From assembly GCA_028370155.1 (NCBI GenBank), contig CP116670.1:1612001-1676000 (forward strand): a DNA stretch of 64,000 nucleotides, given 5' to 3'. Each line of letters starts with the position of its first letter. Position 1 is the stretch's first letter. Positions 12,299-22,684 of this stretch are shown here, one piece after another. Made by a program: the position numbers and the translations under genes. The notes beneath the pieces were generated by a model, which did no database searches, was not told the DNA's origin, and was given only the letters and a program-made list of their open reading frames with translations. Source of the stretch: Arthrobacter sp. OVS8. GTDB taxonomy: Bacteria > Actinomycetota > Actinomycetes > Actinomycetales > Micrococcaceae.

Positions 12299-13001
12299 AT
12301 GAGTATCCCGGCAATCGAACTGATGACAGCCCTGCGTTCCGGCCAGGCCACCTCCCCGGCTCACCTGGTACGGTCCCGACGCCGAGCGCGTGGAGCTGTC
12401 CGGCCGGGTGCTGGACAACTGGGTGGCCAAGACGAGCAACCTCCTGCAAGACGAGCTCGACGCCGAACCCGGGACGCGGCTCAGGCTGGAGCTGCCGGCG
12501 CACTGGAAGTCCGTGATCCTCGCCCTGGCCGCCTGGCAGCTCGGCATGGAGGTGGTCTTCGGCGACGCCGAGGCCGAACTGCTGGCGACCGCCGACCCGG
12601 CGCCCGGAGCTGCGCAGGGGGCGTTCGACGCCGTCGTCGCGGTGGCGCTGCCGGCGCTGGCCATGCGGTGGCCGGGCGAGCTGCCCACCGGCGTCGTGGA
12701 CTACGCCGCCGAGGTGCGCTCCCACGGCGATGTTTTTATGGCGCATGTGGATCCGGAAGGGTCCCGGCGTGCCGTGCTGGACGCCGCCGGGGCGGAACAC
12801 ACCCACGGCGGACTGCTGGACGGTTTCGCGGCCGTGCACGACGACGGCGTCCGGCTGCTGGTGCCTGCCGGCGGGGGCCTGGAATCCGCCCTGGCCCAGT
12901 CCCTCGGCGCCTGGCGCAGCGACGGCTCAGTGGTGCTGGTGCACCCCGACGTCGTGGTGACGGAGAAGCTGCTCGCCGACGAGCGCGTCAACGGCAGCTG
13001 A
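12299..13001 (+). CDS. TIGR03089 family protein (frameshifted)
   Basis: ATG 12299 starts MSIPAIELMTALRSGQATSP; after one missing C near 12357 the frame continues RLTWYGPDAERVELSGRVLD. The remainder (NWVAKTSNLLQDELDAEPGT, HWKSVILALAAWQLG) resembles the N-terminal part of AMP-forming enzymes, but the protein is only about 234 residues and lacks the ATP/AMP signature, as in the TIGR03089 family. Function is unknown. Its place beside the LCP/GtrA/purEK genes matches Rv3268 in Mycobacterium. Confidence 0.8.
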
Positions 13002-13025
13002 CCGGCGCCTGACGCTGCGGGCCGC

Positions 13026-13589
13026 CTAGGCCTGCGGCCCGGGCAGTTCCGGATCCTTGACGGCTACGCCCTCGACGCGGACACCCTCCCGGGCGTGGGG
13101 GTGGCGTTCGATGATTTCGTGGTCGTGGGAGAACTCCGGCTCTTCGTCGAGTTCCTTGTTGAAGACCAGGAAGCGGTACGCAAAGAAGCGCACGACGGTG
13201 GCGACGAGGATGCCGACCACTCCGGCAGCGAACAGCATGTTTTTGTCCGTGACGCCGAAGCCGTATTTGGCGAGGGCGGTGAAGCCGGTGGAGATGCCGA
13301 TGCCGATGCCGTTGATCAGGATGAACATCAGGAATTCACGGACCACGTTGTCCTGGCGCCGGCGGCGGAAGGTCCAGAAGCGGTTCGCGATCCAGGAGAA
13401 GATGGTGGCGATGCTGGCGCCGACGAAGCGGGCTTTGGCCTCGCTGTCGGTCATCGGACCGTGCATCAGGTAATACGTGAGTCCGTTGTCGATGATGAAC
13501 GCAACACCGCCCACCGCACCAAACTTGGCCACTTCGCGCCAAAAGAGCGAGGCGAGCCCGCGCAAGCGCTCCGTAAGTGTAGTAATCAT
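13026..13589 (-). CDS. GtrA family membrane protein
   Basis: The call uses ATG 13589 (MITTLTERLRGL), preceded by GGAGG; a longer ORF to 13679 exists but has an unlikely leader. Four membrane segments are visible (FGAVGGVAFIIDNGLTYYLM, VGASIATIFSWIANRFWTF, FLMFILINGIGIGISTGF, FAAGVVGILVATVVRFFAYR), with the N-R-F-W-T-F signature of GtrA proteins that help move polyprenyl-linked sugars across the membrane. The C-tail is charged. It matches Rv3277, next to purK in Mycobacterium. The ORF is intact. Confidence 0.88.
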   Translation of the reverse strand: MITTLTERLRGLASLFWREVAKFGAVGGVAFIIDNGLTYYLMHGPMTDSEAKARFVGASIATIFSWIANRFWTFRRRRQDNVVREFLMFILINGIGIGISTGFTALAKYGFGVTDKNMLFAAGVVGILVATVVRFFAYRFLVFNKELDEEPEFSHDHEIIERHPHAREGVRVEGVAVKDPELPGPQA

Positions 13590-13750
13590 GACCCTCCGTG
13601 GCCGTCTTGAACTGTCGGCCATTGGCCCAACGGCCCATTTTAGCGCTGAATGCCGGGAGCTCCCCGGCACGCGGTCCACACACCCTGCTGCGCCCGCACC
13701 GGAAATTCAAAAAGCCGGGATATGGCATGGCTTTCGGTAGGCTGGGACTT

Positions 13751-14945
13751 GTGACTTTTCCTGTGATCGGTGTTGTTGGCGGCGGCCAGCTCGCCCGAAT
13801 GATGGCCCCGGCGGCCACCGCCCTGGGCTTCGAGCTCCGTGTCCTTGCCGAAGGTGAGGACGTCTCAGCCGTCTCCGCCGTGGCCAACGCCCCGGTCGGT
13901 GATTACACCGATATAGACCATCTCCTCGAGTTTTCACGCGGCCTCGACGTCCTGACGTTCGACCATGAGCACGTGCCCACGGAGCACCTCCGTTCCCTGC
14001 AGCGGGCGGCGTCAACGTCCACCCGGGACCGGATGCCCTGGTCAACGCACAGGACAAGCTCGTGATGCGGGCGGCCATCGACAGGCTGGAGCTGCCCAAT
14101 CCGCGCTGGGCCTCAGTGGACGACGTCGCCGGGCTGATCGCGTTCGGCGACGAGACCGGCTGGCCGGTGGTCCTCAAAACCCGCGCGGCGGCTACGACGG
14201 CAAAGGCGTGCGGATCGTGGACTCCGCGGCGGATGCTGCGGACACGGCCGACTGGTTCGCCGCGATGTCGCCGCTGCTTGCCGAAGCCAAGGTGGAATTC
14301 AGCCGCGAACTCTCCGCCCTGGTGGCACGGACACCCGACGGCGAAGCACGGGCCTGGCCCGTGGTGCACACCATCCAGGTCGACGGCGTCTGCGATGAAG
14401 TCATCGCACCGGCCCTGGACATCCCGCTGGAGGTCGCGGCCGCGGCCGAGAACGCCGCCCTGCGGATCGCCAGCGAACTCGGCGTCACCGGTGTGATGGC
14501 CGTGGAACTGTTCGAGACCCCCGGTGTGGGAGCGGGCTTCCTGATCAACGAACTCGCCATGCGTCCGCACAACACCGGCCACTGGACCCAGGACGGCTCG
14601 GTGACCAGCCAGTTCGAACAGCACCTCCGGGCCATCCTCAATCTGCCCCTCGGTGCCACCGACCTGCTCGGTCCGGTGGTTGTGATGAAGAACTTCCTGG
14701 GCGGCGAGAACCAGAACCTGTTCTCCGCCTACCCCGCGGCCCTGGCCAGCGAGCCCGCGGCGAAGGTCCACTGCTACGGCAAGGCCGTCAGACCGGGGCG
14801 CAAGATCGGCCACGTCAACCTGGTCGGCGGCTCCGTGGCCGACGTCGACTCCGTGCGCGAACGCGCCACCACGGTCGCCAACATCATCCGGAACGGAAGG
14901 GCCCAGCCCCGCACCGCTGCGGGAGCACACGAGGAGAACGCATGA
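13751..14945 (+). CDS. purK: 5-(carboxyamino)imidazole ribonucleotide synthase (frameshifted)
   Basis: PurK converts AIR, ATP and bicarbonate to N5-CAIR in purine synthesis. GTG 13751 starts [20 protein letters not shown]. Other hallmarks are [15 protein letters not shown]...GGYDGKGV, and [10 protein letters not shown], with [18 protein letters not shown] in the C-terminal half. At least two single-base losses (about 14010 and 14183) break a gene that should be about 398 residues. The stop overlaps the purE start (ATGA at 14942-14945), so the two are translationally coupled. Confidence 0.93.
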
Positions 14946-15555
14946 GCGCCAGCAACACAGTCCCCGCCACCGACGTCCAGCTCCCGGCCGCGGCGGATGC
15001 CGGGGCCGATGCCCCCATCGTCGGGCTCGTGATGGGCTCGGACTCCGACTGGCCGGTGATGGAGGCCGCTGCCGAGGCCCTCGCCGAGTTCGGAATCCCC
15101 TTTGAGGCCGACGTGGTCTCCGCGCACCGCATGCCGCTCGAAATGGTCCGTTACGGCCAGACGGCCCACGAACGCGGCCTGCGGGTCATCATCGCCGGCG
15201 CCGGCGGCGCCGCCCACCTGCCGGGCATGCTCGCCTCGGTCACGCCGTTGCCGGTCATCGGCGTCCCGGTGCCGCTGAAGACCCTCGACGGCATGGACTC
15301 CCTGCTCTCCATTGTCCAGATGCCCGCCGGAGTCCCGGTCGCGACCGTCTCCATCGGCGGAGCCCGGAACGCCGGGCTCCTGGCCGTGCGCATGCTGGCC
15401 TCCGGCACGGACCCCTGGCTGCGGAGCTCCGCGCCGCCCTGGTCGATTTCGCCCAGGAGCTCAATGACGTCGCCACCCGGAAGGGCGCGAACCTGCGGCA
15501 GAAGGTGAGTGAAGTGTTCGCCGACGCAAACGTCGTCACCCGGGGCAGCCGTTAA
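14942..15555 (+). CDS. purE: 5-(carboxyamino)imidazole ribonucleotide mutase (frameshifted near 3' end)
   Basis: PurE isomerises N5-CAIR to CAIR, following PurK. Residues show [16 protein letters not shown], the catalytic SAHRMP and the [15 protein letters not shown] loop typical of class I PurE. A lost C near 15413 diverts the apparent ORF; repaired, the C-terminus reads [20 protein letters not shown] and ends GSR at 15555. It overlaps purK by four bases. Confidence 0.93.
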
Positions 15556-15565
15556 GGATCGCCGG

Positions 15566-17217
15566 ATGACCAACAGTTACGCACCTTCCCGCCAGCCGGC
15601 GCCGCGGAACCGGACGGCTGCGTCGTCCCTCACGAATCCCGTCCGCTACCCTCGGGCGCGGCAGCCCCGGTGCTGACCAAGCGTGCGTTCCTGCTGATCC
15701 TCATGACACTCCTGGTGCCCGGCAGCGCCCAGACCGTTGCCGGCAACCGGCGGCTGGGACGGTTTGCGCTGCGCGTCACCCTCACCGTCTGGGCGCTGGG
15801 CATCGTGGCGGCAGCGCTCCTCCTGGCATCCCGGTCGACGCTGATCAACCTGTTCACCAGCCCCGTCGCCTCGCTGCTGCTCATCGTCTGCCTGCTCGCC
15901 CTTGCCATCGGCTGGGCTGCCCTGTTCATCAACACACTGCGGCTGATCCGGCCCGGGCTGCTGACCCCGAAGGTGCGCCCCGCCGTCGTGGCCGCCCTGG
16001 TGCTGGCGATGATCCTCAGCAGCGGATCGCTGGGCTACGCCGCGTATCTGCTCAACGTCAGCCGCGACGCCATCGGCAACATCTTCTCCGCGGGCCCGGC
16101 GATGGAGCCCTCGGAGGGCCGTTACAACTTCCTGATGATGGGCGGCGACGCCGGGTCCGACCGCACCGGCCGCCGGCCGGACAGCCTCTCGGTCATCAGC
16201 GTGGACGCCAAAACCGGCGCGACGGCCATCATCTCCGTGCCCCGCAACCTGCAGAACGCACAGTTCAGCGAAGACTCCCCGATGCGCAGCATCTACCCCG
16301 ACGGCTACGACTGCGGCAATGAATGCCTCATCAACGCCATCAACACCGAGGTCACCAACGAGCACAAGGACCTCTACCCCGGCGTGGAAGACCCCGGCGC
16401 GCAGGCCACGCTGGAGGCCGTGTCCGGGACGCTGGGCATCAAGGTCCAGGCCTACGTCCTTGTCGACATGGACGGCTTCGAACGGCTCATCGATGCCATG
16501 GGCGGCATCAAGATCAAGGCCGGCGGCTGGGTCCCGATCAGCGGCGAGACCGTTGACGAAGCCAACGGAATCCACGGCATGCCGCTGGGCTGGATCCCGG
16601 CCGGCGACAATACGCTGGACGGCTACCACGCCCTCTGGTACGGCCGCTCCCGCGAATTCGTGGACGACTACGCGCGCATCGCACGCCAGCAGTGCGTCCA
16701 GCAGGCCATGCTGAAGCAGCTCGATCCGGCGACCCTGCTGGCCAAGTTCGAGGACATCGTCAAAGCCGGCACCAAGGTGGTCGACTCCAACATTTCTTCC
16801 AGCCAGCTGGGGAGTTTCGTGGACCTGGCGATGAAGTCGAAGGGACAGGAAATGAGCCGGCTGACCATCGGGCCGCCCGATTTCGACGCGTCCTTCTCGA
16901 CGGTGCCGGACTTCGACCAGATCCACCAGAAAGTCGATGCCCTCCTCGCGCCCGCACCCGCGGCGGGTGCCGCCGACGACGTGATCCTCCCGCAGGCTCA
17001 GGTACCCGGCCCGCTGTCCGCAGCCGGCAGGACGCCGGGCGCGCTGCCCGGCACCCAGCCCGCCCCGTCGCCGTCGTCGTCGGACTTCACGCCGGTGACC
17101 ACGACGCCGGACGGCGAACCGATCACCGAAGAAATGCTGAACGAGTTCAAGCGCAACGGCGACGAGCAGTCGATCCGCAACCTGGTCGCCACGAACGGCC
17201 AATGCGCGCCGCTGTAG
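15566..17217 (+). CDS. LytR-CpsA-Psr (LCP) family cell-wall ligase (frameshifted near 5' end)
   Basis: LCP proteins attach undecaprenyl-linked polymers to peptidoglycan on the outer face of the membrane. ATG 15566 (MTNSYAPSRQPAPRN) is chosen because a missing C near 15653 joins it to the main frame. Three membrane helices precede the catalytic domain (YNFLMMGGDAGSDRTGRRPD, LSVISVDAKTGATAIISVPR, with conserved Arg residues). A Pro/Ser tail follows (PSPSSSDFTPVTTTP). It sits 11 bp after purE and matches Rv3267. With GtrA, ManA and FemAB it forms an envelope-assembly cluster. Confidence 0.9.
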
Positions 17218-17289
17218 TTCCAGTGACCGTTCTTTCCTTAACCAGGCTTCCGCAACGGAGCTTCCGCAACAGATAGGGACACCCAGGCC

Positions 17290-18573
17290 GTGTATGAACT
17301 CGAGAATGTCCTCCGGCCCTATGCCTGGGGCTCCACAACAGCCATCGCCGGGCTGCTCGGCAGGCCGGCTTCCGGCGGTCCCGAGGCGGAGCTGTGGATC
17401 GGAGCACACCCGGACTCCCCTCGGTGGCGCTCAGTCAGGCCGGTTCGGCCGGCGCCCATGCGGCCGTCGCGGACCACGGCGGACGCCGGCCCTTGGATGC
17501 GCTGATCGCGGAAGACCCGGAGCACCACCTGGGCGGCGAGAGTGTCGCCGCATTCGGCGCCCGGCTGCCGTTCCTGCTCAAAGTCCTGGCCGCCGACAGC
17601 CCCTCTCGCTCCAGGTGCACCCGACGCTTGAACAGGCCCGGGACGGTTTCGCCCGCGAGGAGGCCGCAGGAGTGGACCGCGCCGCGGCGGAACGCAACTA
17701 CAAGGACGACAACCACAAGCCGGAGATGATCTTCGCGTTGACGCCGTTCGAGGCGCTGTGCGGTTTCCGTCCGGCGGTTGAGGCGCGTGCCGTCTTCCAG
17801 CTGCTGGCGGCGGATTTTGACCTCGCCGGCCTCGAACTGCCCCCGCTCGTCCCGCTGCTGCTGCAGGATCTGGCGCAGCCCGAGGAACACACAGCCCTGC
17901 GCTCGGCCTTCGAGCGGCTGATCGCCGGCGGCGAGGACATCGCGGAGGCGACGTCCGCGATTGTGGCCGCCCTCATCTCCGGCGCCCCGACGGCGCCGTA
18001 CCAGGCGGAGCTTTCCACGGTGGTCACGCTCAACGAGCGGTACCCGCGCGATCCGGGCGTGCTGATTTCGCTGCTGCTCAACCGGATCTCGCTGGCGCCG
18101 GGCGAGGCTGTCTACCTCCCGGCCGGCAACGTCCATGCCTACCTCCACGGCCTCGGCATCGAGGTCATGGCCTCCTCGGACAACGTGCTGCGCGGCGGGC
18201 TGACCCCGAAGTTCGTGGACGTGCCCGAACTGCTCCGCACCGTCTCCTTCGAGGCCGTCGGCGTCCCGATGATCCACCCCGAGACCACGATGCTGGGGCA
18301 GGAGGTCTTCCGGCCGCCGTTCCGGGAGTTCCAGCTGCAGCGCGTCGAACTGGAGCCCGGCGCGGAACCCGTTCCGCTGGCACAGGAGGGCGCCGCGGTC
18401 ATCATCGTGGTGTCCGGATTCGTGCTCCTGGACTCCCCAAGGGCGAGCTGCGGCTGGAGCGCGGCGGAAGCGCTTTCCTGCCCGCGGCTGAGGCGCCGGT
18501 TAACGCACACGCCGTGTCCGGTGCCACCGGGACCGCCCTGGCCTTTGCCGTCACCACTTCCCTGAAAGGCTGA
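17290..18573 (+). CDS. manA: Mannose-6-phosphate isomerase, class I (frameshifted)
   Basis: ManA interconverts mannose-6-P and fructose-6-P, feeding GDP-mannose. GTG 17290 gives VYELENVLRPYAWGS. The repaired frame shows the zinc/active-site motifs SLQVHPT, HKPEMIFALT and YLPAGNVHAYL. Three identical errors (CCCC for CCCCC near 17420, 17605 and 18435) split it. The repaired end is LKG at 18573. Length is about 428 residues, normal for type I PMI. The following FemAB gene starts only 5 bp downstream. Confidence 0.93.
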
Positions 18574-18577
18574 GCCC

Positions 18578-19568
18578 GTGGACCACTTCCTGCAGAGCCC
18601 ACCGTGGGCCGCGTTCCAGCGCAGCCTTGGCCGGACCGTGCACCAGCGTTCGGGCCCCGGCTGGAGCTTCCTGGCCATCGAGGAAAGCAACCCTGCAGGA
18701 AGCTCCTTTACGCACCCTACGGTCCGGTGGCCGCTTCCCTCACCGCGTTCGACGACGCGCTGGCGGCACTGACGGACCTGGCCCGCAGCTGCGGGGCCGT
18801 GTTTGTCCGGATTGAGCCCGTGGATGCCGGCTTCGCGGCCGGCGACGCCGATGCGCTCCTGTCCACGCGCGGCCTCCGGCCCGCCCCGGCCAACCAGCAG
18901 CCCGAGCTGAGCTGGATTGTGGACGTGGACCGGGACTTCAAGGACGTCCTCGCGGATATGAAGCCGGTGAACCGCAACCTGTACCGGAACATCCACAAGA
19001 AGGGCGTGACGTTCCGCTCCACCCAGGACCCTGCTGAGATATCGGTGCTGCTGACGTTCCTGCACCTGACGGCGGCGCGAAACGGATTCAAGCCGCAGAG
19101 CGACGAATACCTGACCCAGGTTGCCCGCTCGCTCATGCCGGCCGGCGCTGCGACGCTCTTCGTCGCCGAGCTTGAGGGCGAGCCGATCGCCGCCGCCCTG
19201 GCCTACGACTCCGCGGACACCCGCACCTATGCCCACGCCGCACTGGACGACGCGCACCGGAAACTCAGCGCCGGCATTCCGCTGCTGGTCACACTGATGG
19301 CCGACGCCAAGGAAAAAGGGTTGAAGCACGTGGACCTCTGGGGCGTGGCCCCCGCGGACCAGCCCGACCACAAATGGGCCGGCTTCACGGCATTCAAGAA
19401 GTCCTTCGGCGGGCGCGAGGTCGTCTATCCCGGAACCTGGGACCTGCCGGTGAACAAGCTGCGCTACAGCGGGTACCAGCTGGCCCGGAGGGGCGCGCAG
19501 GCCGCCCGTCGCGGCGTCCGGGCGGCCCGGGCATTGCCTGCCCGGGTGCGCGGCGTGCTCCCCGCTAG
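18578..19568 (+). CDS. FemAB-type peptidoglycan bridge-forming aminoacyltransferase (frameshifted)
   Basis: GTG 18578 gives VDHFLQSPPWAAFQRSLGRT, the usual start of FemAB/BacA-like enzymes that add amino acids to lipid II using aminoacyl-tRNA. Two GNAT-like halves are visible (LLYAPYGPVAASLTAFDDAL and MKPVNRNLYRNIHKKGVTF, then HVDLWGVAPADQPDHKWAGF). Breaks lie at about 18692 and 19562. In the raw frame the ORF runs through the repeats and far antisense into glpX; restoring one C gives LPR-stop (TAG 19566), which I take as the true end. Confidence 0.82.
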
Positions 19569-19573
19569 CACTA

Positions 19574-19933
19574 CCACTGGACATGTCCCCCGGCGGGCCC
19601 AGCTCTGGGCAGCCCTCCCCGCGGGGCATGCCCCACGCTGGACGCGGCGAACGGACATAAACCCACCATGTCCAATGCCGGGCTCTACCACTGAGCATGT
19701 CCCCCGGCGGACCCAGCCCTGGCCCGCCCTCCCCGCGGGGCATGCCCCACGCTGGACGTGGCGAATGGACATAAGCCCGCTATGTCCAGTCCCGGGCTCC
19801 GCCACTGAGCATGTCCCCCGGCGGACCCAGCCCTGGCCCGCCCTCCCCGCGGGGCATGCCCCACGCTTGACGTGGCGAATGGACATAAGCCCGCTATGTC
19901 CAGTCCCGGGCTCCGCCACTGAGCATGTCCCCC
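19574..19933. repeat. 114-bp tandem repeat, about 3.15 copies
   Basis: Units start at 19574, 19688 and 19802, with a partial fourth at 19916. Units 2 and 3 differ at one base; unit 1 is more diverged. Each unit carries a GGACATA-N7-TATGTCC type dyad, the perfect palindrome GGGGCATGCCCC, and an (A/G)CATGTCCCCCGGCGG box. It sits between the convergent FemAB and glpX genes. It holds no recognisable gene, although the unit length (a multiple of 3) keeps one frame open. Confidence 0.9.
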
Positions 19934-20037
19934 GCCGGGCCCGCCCGGTCAGCCCGCCGGACCTGCCCCGGAAACAGCGAATCCCAGGGCGCGAAACGCA
20001 CCCCGGGATCCGGATGTTCTGGCTCCTGCGGCGGATG

Positions 20038-21075
20038 CTAGCCCTTCCGGGCGTAGCCCTCCCACTTGCTGGCCTGGTGCTCGCCATCAACGAAGCGGAT
20101 GGTGCCGGACTTGGAACGCATCACGATGGACTGGGTGAGGACCTTGTCCTTCGAGTAGCGCACGCCCTTGAGCAGGTCGCCGTCGGTGATGCCCGTGGCC
20201 GCGAAGTAGCAGTTGTCGCTGGAGACGAGATCGTTGGTGGAGAGCACGCGGTCCAGGTCGTGGCCGGCGTCGATCGCCTTCTGCTTCTCGTCGTCGCTGG
20301 TGGGCCACAGCCGGCCCTGGATCACGCCGCCCAGGGACTTGATGGCGCAGGCAGCGACGATGCCTTCCGGCGTTCCGCCGATGCCCATCAGGGCGTCCAC
20401 CCCGGTGCCGGAGCGGGCGGCGGCAATGGCGCCGGCGACGTCGCCGTCCATGATGAACTTGGTCCGGGCACCGGCCTCGCGGATTTCCTCCACGAGCGGG
20501 CGGTGCCGGTCGCGGTCCAGGATCATCACGTTGAGCTGGTTGACCTTGACACCCTTGGCCTTGGCGATCAGGTGCAGGTTCTGCTTTACCGGCAGGCGCA
20601 GGTCCACCATGTCGGCTGCTTCCGGACCGGTAACGAGCTTCTCCATGTAAAAGACCGCGGAAGGATCAAACATGGAGCCGCGCTCGGCGACGGCGAGGAC
20701 GGCCAGGGCGTTGTTGATGCCCAGCGCGGTCAGGCGGGTTCCGTCGATCGGGTCGACCGCGACGTCGCACTCGGGGCCGGTGCCGTCACCGACGCGCTCC
20801 CCGTTGAAGAGCATCGGGGCTTCGTCTTTTTCACCTTCGCCGATCACAACAACACCGTTGAAGTGGACGGTCTGGAGGAACGAGCGCATGGCGTCGACGG
20901 CGGCGCCGTCGGCCTTGTTCTTATCCCCGAACCCTACCCAGTGGCCGCCGGCGATGGCGGCGGCTTCGGTGACGCGGACCAGTTCCAGAGCAAGGTTGCG
21001 GTCCGGCTCGTCGATGCCGACGGCGAGAGACGGGGAAAGCGTGGAGTACTTCTGGGTCATTGGCGCTGGTGTCAC
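20038..21075 (-). CDS. glpX: Class II fructose-1,6-bisphosphatase
   Basis: GlpX removes the 1-phosphate from fructose-1,6-bisphosphate, the gluconeogenic step. The ORF is intact, 345 residues, from GTG 21075 with AAGAGG upstream; Met6 is an alternative start. Hallmarks are GHWVGFGDKNKADGAAVDAM, GEGEKDEAPML, DPIDGTRL and ILDRDRHRPLVEEIR. As in Mycobacterium (Rv1099c), it diverges from a DUF4245 gene and lies close to fumarase. Confidence 0.96.
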   Translation of the reverse strand: MTPAPMTQKYSTLSPSLAVGIDEPDRNLALELVRVTEAAAIAGGHWVGFGDKNKADGAAVDAMRSFLQTVHFNGVVVIGEGEKDEAPMLFNGERVGDGTGPECDVAVDPIDGTRLTALGINNALAVLAVAERGSMFDPSAVFYMEKLVTGPEAADMVDLRLPVKQNLHLIAKAKGVKVNQLNVMILDRDRHRPLVEEIREAGARTKFIMDGDVAGAIAAARSGTGVDALMGIGGTPEGIVAACAIKSLGGVIQGRLWPTSDDEKQKAIDAGHDLDRVLSTNDLVSSDNCYFAATGITDGDLLKGVRYSKDKVLTQSIVMRSKSGTIRFVDGEHQASKWEGYARKG

Positions 21076-21282
21076 GTGAACCTCTTCTTCGAGTGGCGAT
21101 CATTGAAGCCGTACGGACAGGTCGATCCGTCGCGGTGATTCGTTGGTTAGTGATCTCGTCTGATACTGATCATAGTCGCGGGGAAAAGCTGCGTCTTGGA
21201 ATGACCAATCCGTGAAACGGCCGCACTGCCCCGCCCGGCACCTCCGAATGTGAGATCGGCCCGGAATGGGCGACTATAGAGG

Positions 21283-21987
21283 GTGAGTGAATTGCAGGAA
21301 ACGCCCCCGCAGCCCCAGCCTCCCTGCCGGGACCGCCGGCAAGGAAGCGCCCGGCCAACAGCCCGTCAAGCCCGTCCTGACCGCCGGAGCGGCCAAGCGC
21401 GCGAATGCCTCGGTGATCGGGATGATCATTGCGCTGGTCCTGAGCATCGCCACTTTCCTGCCGATCGTCCTGATGAACCCTTCGCCCAAGTCCGACGGCT
21501 ACCGGCCGGACATTAACGTCAGCGCCGTGGCGAGGAACGCCGCGGATGTGGCGGGATTCACACCGGCGGCCCCGGAAACCGGCGAAACATTCCGTGCGAA
21601 TTACGCCCGCTGGGAATCCGGCTCGGGCAGCGGCGTCCCCACGTGGGAGGTGGGCTACCTCACCCCCAAGGAATCCTTCATCGGAATGGTTCAGACAAGG
21701 CAGTCGAATCCCACCTGGCTGCTCCAGCAGGTCAAGAGCGCGCCCGTCACCGGCACCCGCAGCGCCGGCGGCAGGGACTGGGAACTCCGCGATACCGGCA
21801 AGGGCGAGAAGAGCATGGTGCTTGTCGACGGCGGCGGGACCACCGTCATCCTGACCGGCTCCGCCCAGCTGGACGAATTCACAACGCTGGCCACCGCCGT
21901 CGTGAAAGCCCTTGACGCCAACTCCGGCGCGTCACCCGGAAGTACGGCGGTCGCAACAGTTTCACCTTCCCCGCCCCTTCGCCGTAA
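21283..21987 (+). CDS. DUF4245 family membrane-anchored protein (frameshifted)
   Basis: GTG 21283 opens VSELQETPPQPQ. Two missing C residues near 21315-21330 lead into the main frame with one membrane segment (VIGMIIALVLSIATFLPIVL) and an extracytoplasmic domain (YRPDINVSAVARNAADVAGF, WLLQQVKSAPVTGTRSAGGR). In the raw sequence the frame runs straight into carbonic anhydrase. Adding one C in the TCCCCGCCCC run near 21970 creates a TAA at 21985-21987, just before the next start. The family is unknown in function and follows glpX in Mycobacterium (Rv1100). Confidence 0.75.
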
Positions 21988-21997
21988 AGTAGGGGCC

Positions 21998-22612
21998 GTG
22001 GCCACCTATCTCACCCCAGCACTTGCCTGGCGCCGCCTCCGCGAAGGCAACGAACGCTTTGTGTCCGGCGCATCGTCCCACCCCAACCAGGACGCGTCCC
22101 GCCGCTCCTCCCTAGTGGAAAACCAGCACCCGTTCGCGGTGATCTTCGGCTGCTCGGATTCCCGGCTCGCCGCCGAAATCATCTTCGACCTCGGCCTCGG
22201 GGATGCCTTCGTGGTCCGCACCGCAGGCCAGGTGATCGACGACGCCGTGCTCGGCTCCCTCGAATACAGCGTCAGCGTCCTCGGCGTGCCGCTGATCGTG
22301 GTCCTCGGGCACGACAGCTGCGGAGCGGTCACGGCCACGAAAAATGCCGTTGAGACTGGACAGATGCCCGTCGGCTTCATGCGCAGCCTCGTCGAGCGCA
22401 TTACACCGTCAGTCCTGACCTCGCTGCGCAACAACCAGCACGACGTCAACGACATGGTGGTCGAGAACGTCAAACAGACGTCGCAGCGGCTTGTGGACAG
22501 CTCGCGGGTCATTTCGGATGCCGTCGGCGGTGGCCGGGCGGCAGTGATCGGCCTGGCTTACAGCCTCGCCGAGGGCAGGGCGGACCTCGTTTCCGGAATC
22601 GGCGAGCTCTAG
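21998..22612 (+). CDS. Beta-carbonic anhydrase
   Basis: GTG 21998 gives VATYLTPALAWRRLREGNER. The zinc-binding motifs of the beta class are present: FGCSDSR (Cys, Asp) and VVLGHDSCGAV (His, Cys). At about 204 residues it is a normal bacterial length. It interconverts CO2 and bicarbonate in the cytoplasm. It is placed between DUF4245 and fumC on the same strand and is probably co-transcribed with DUF4245. Confidence 0.9.
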   Translation: MATYLTPALAWRRLREGNERFVSGASSHPNQDASRRSSLVENQHPFAVIFGCSDSRLAAEIIFDLGLGDAFVVRTAGQVIDDAVLGSLEYSVSVLGVPLIVVLGHDSCGAVTATKNAVETGQMPVGFMRSLVERITPSVLTSLRNNQHDVNDMVVENVKQTSQRLVDSSRVISDAVGGGRAAVIGLAYSLAEGRADLVSGIGEL

Positions 22613-22684
22613 CTTCCCGCAGCGGCCCGGTAGCAGGCGGTTCACGGTTTTCGGTGGAACGCCTCCGCCCAATAAGCTAGCCCC

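Noticed and set aside
15646..17409. 587-codon minus-strand frame
   Set aside because: Antisense to the LCP gene, low-complexity His/Gly/Val-rich translation without family features.
18604..21138. 844-residue FemAB protein running through the 114-bp repeats and into glpX
   Set aside because: One restored C gives a TAG at 19566; the extension is antisense to the intact glpX gene.
21998..22612. Novel membrane-anchored carbonic anhydrase fused to DUF4245
   Set aside because: Explained by one missing C that hides a stop codon before the GTG start.
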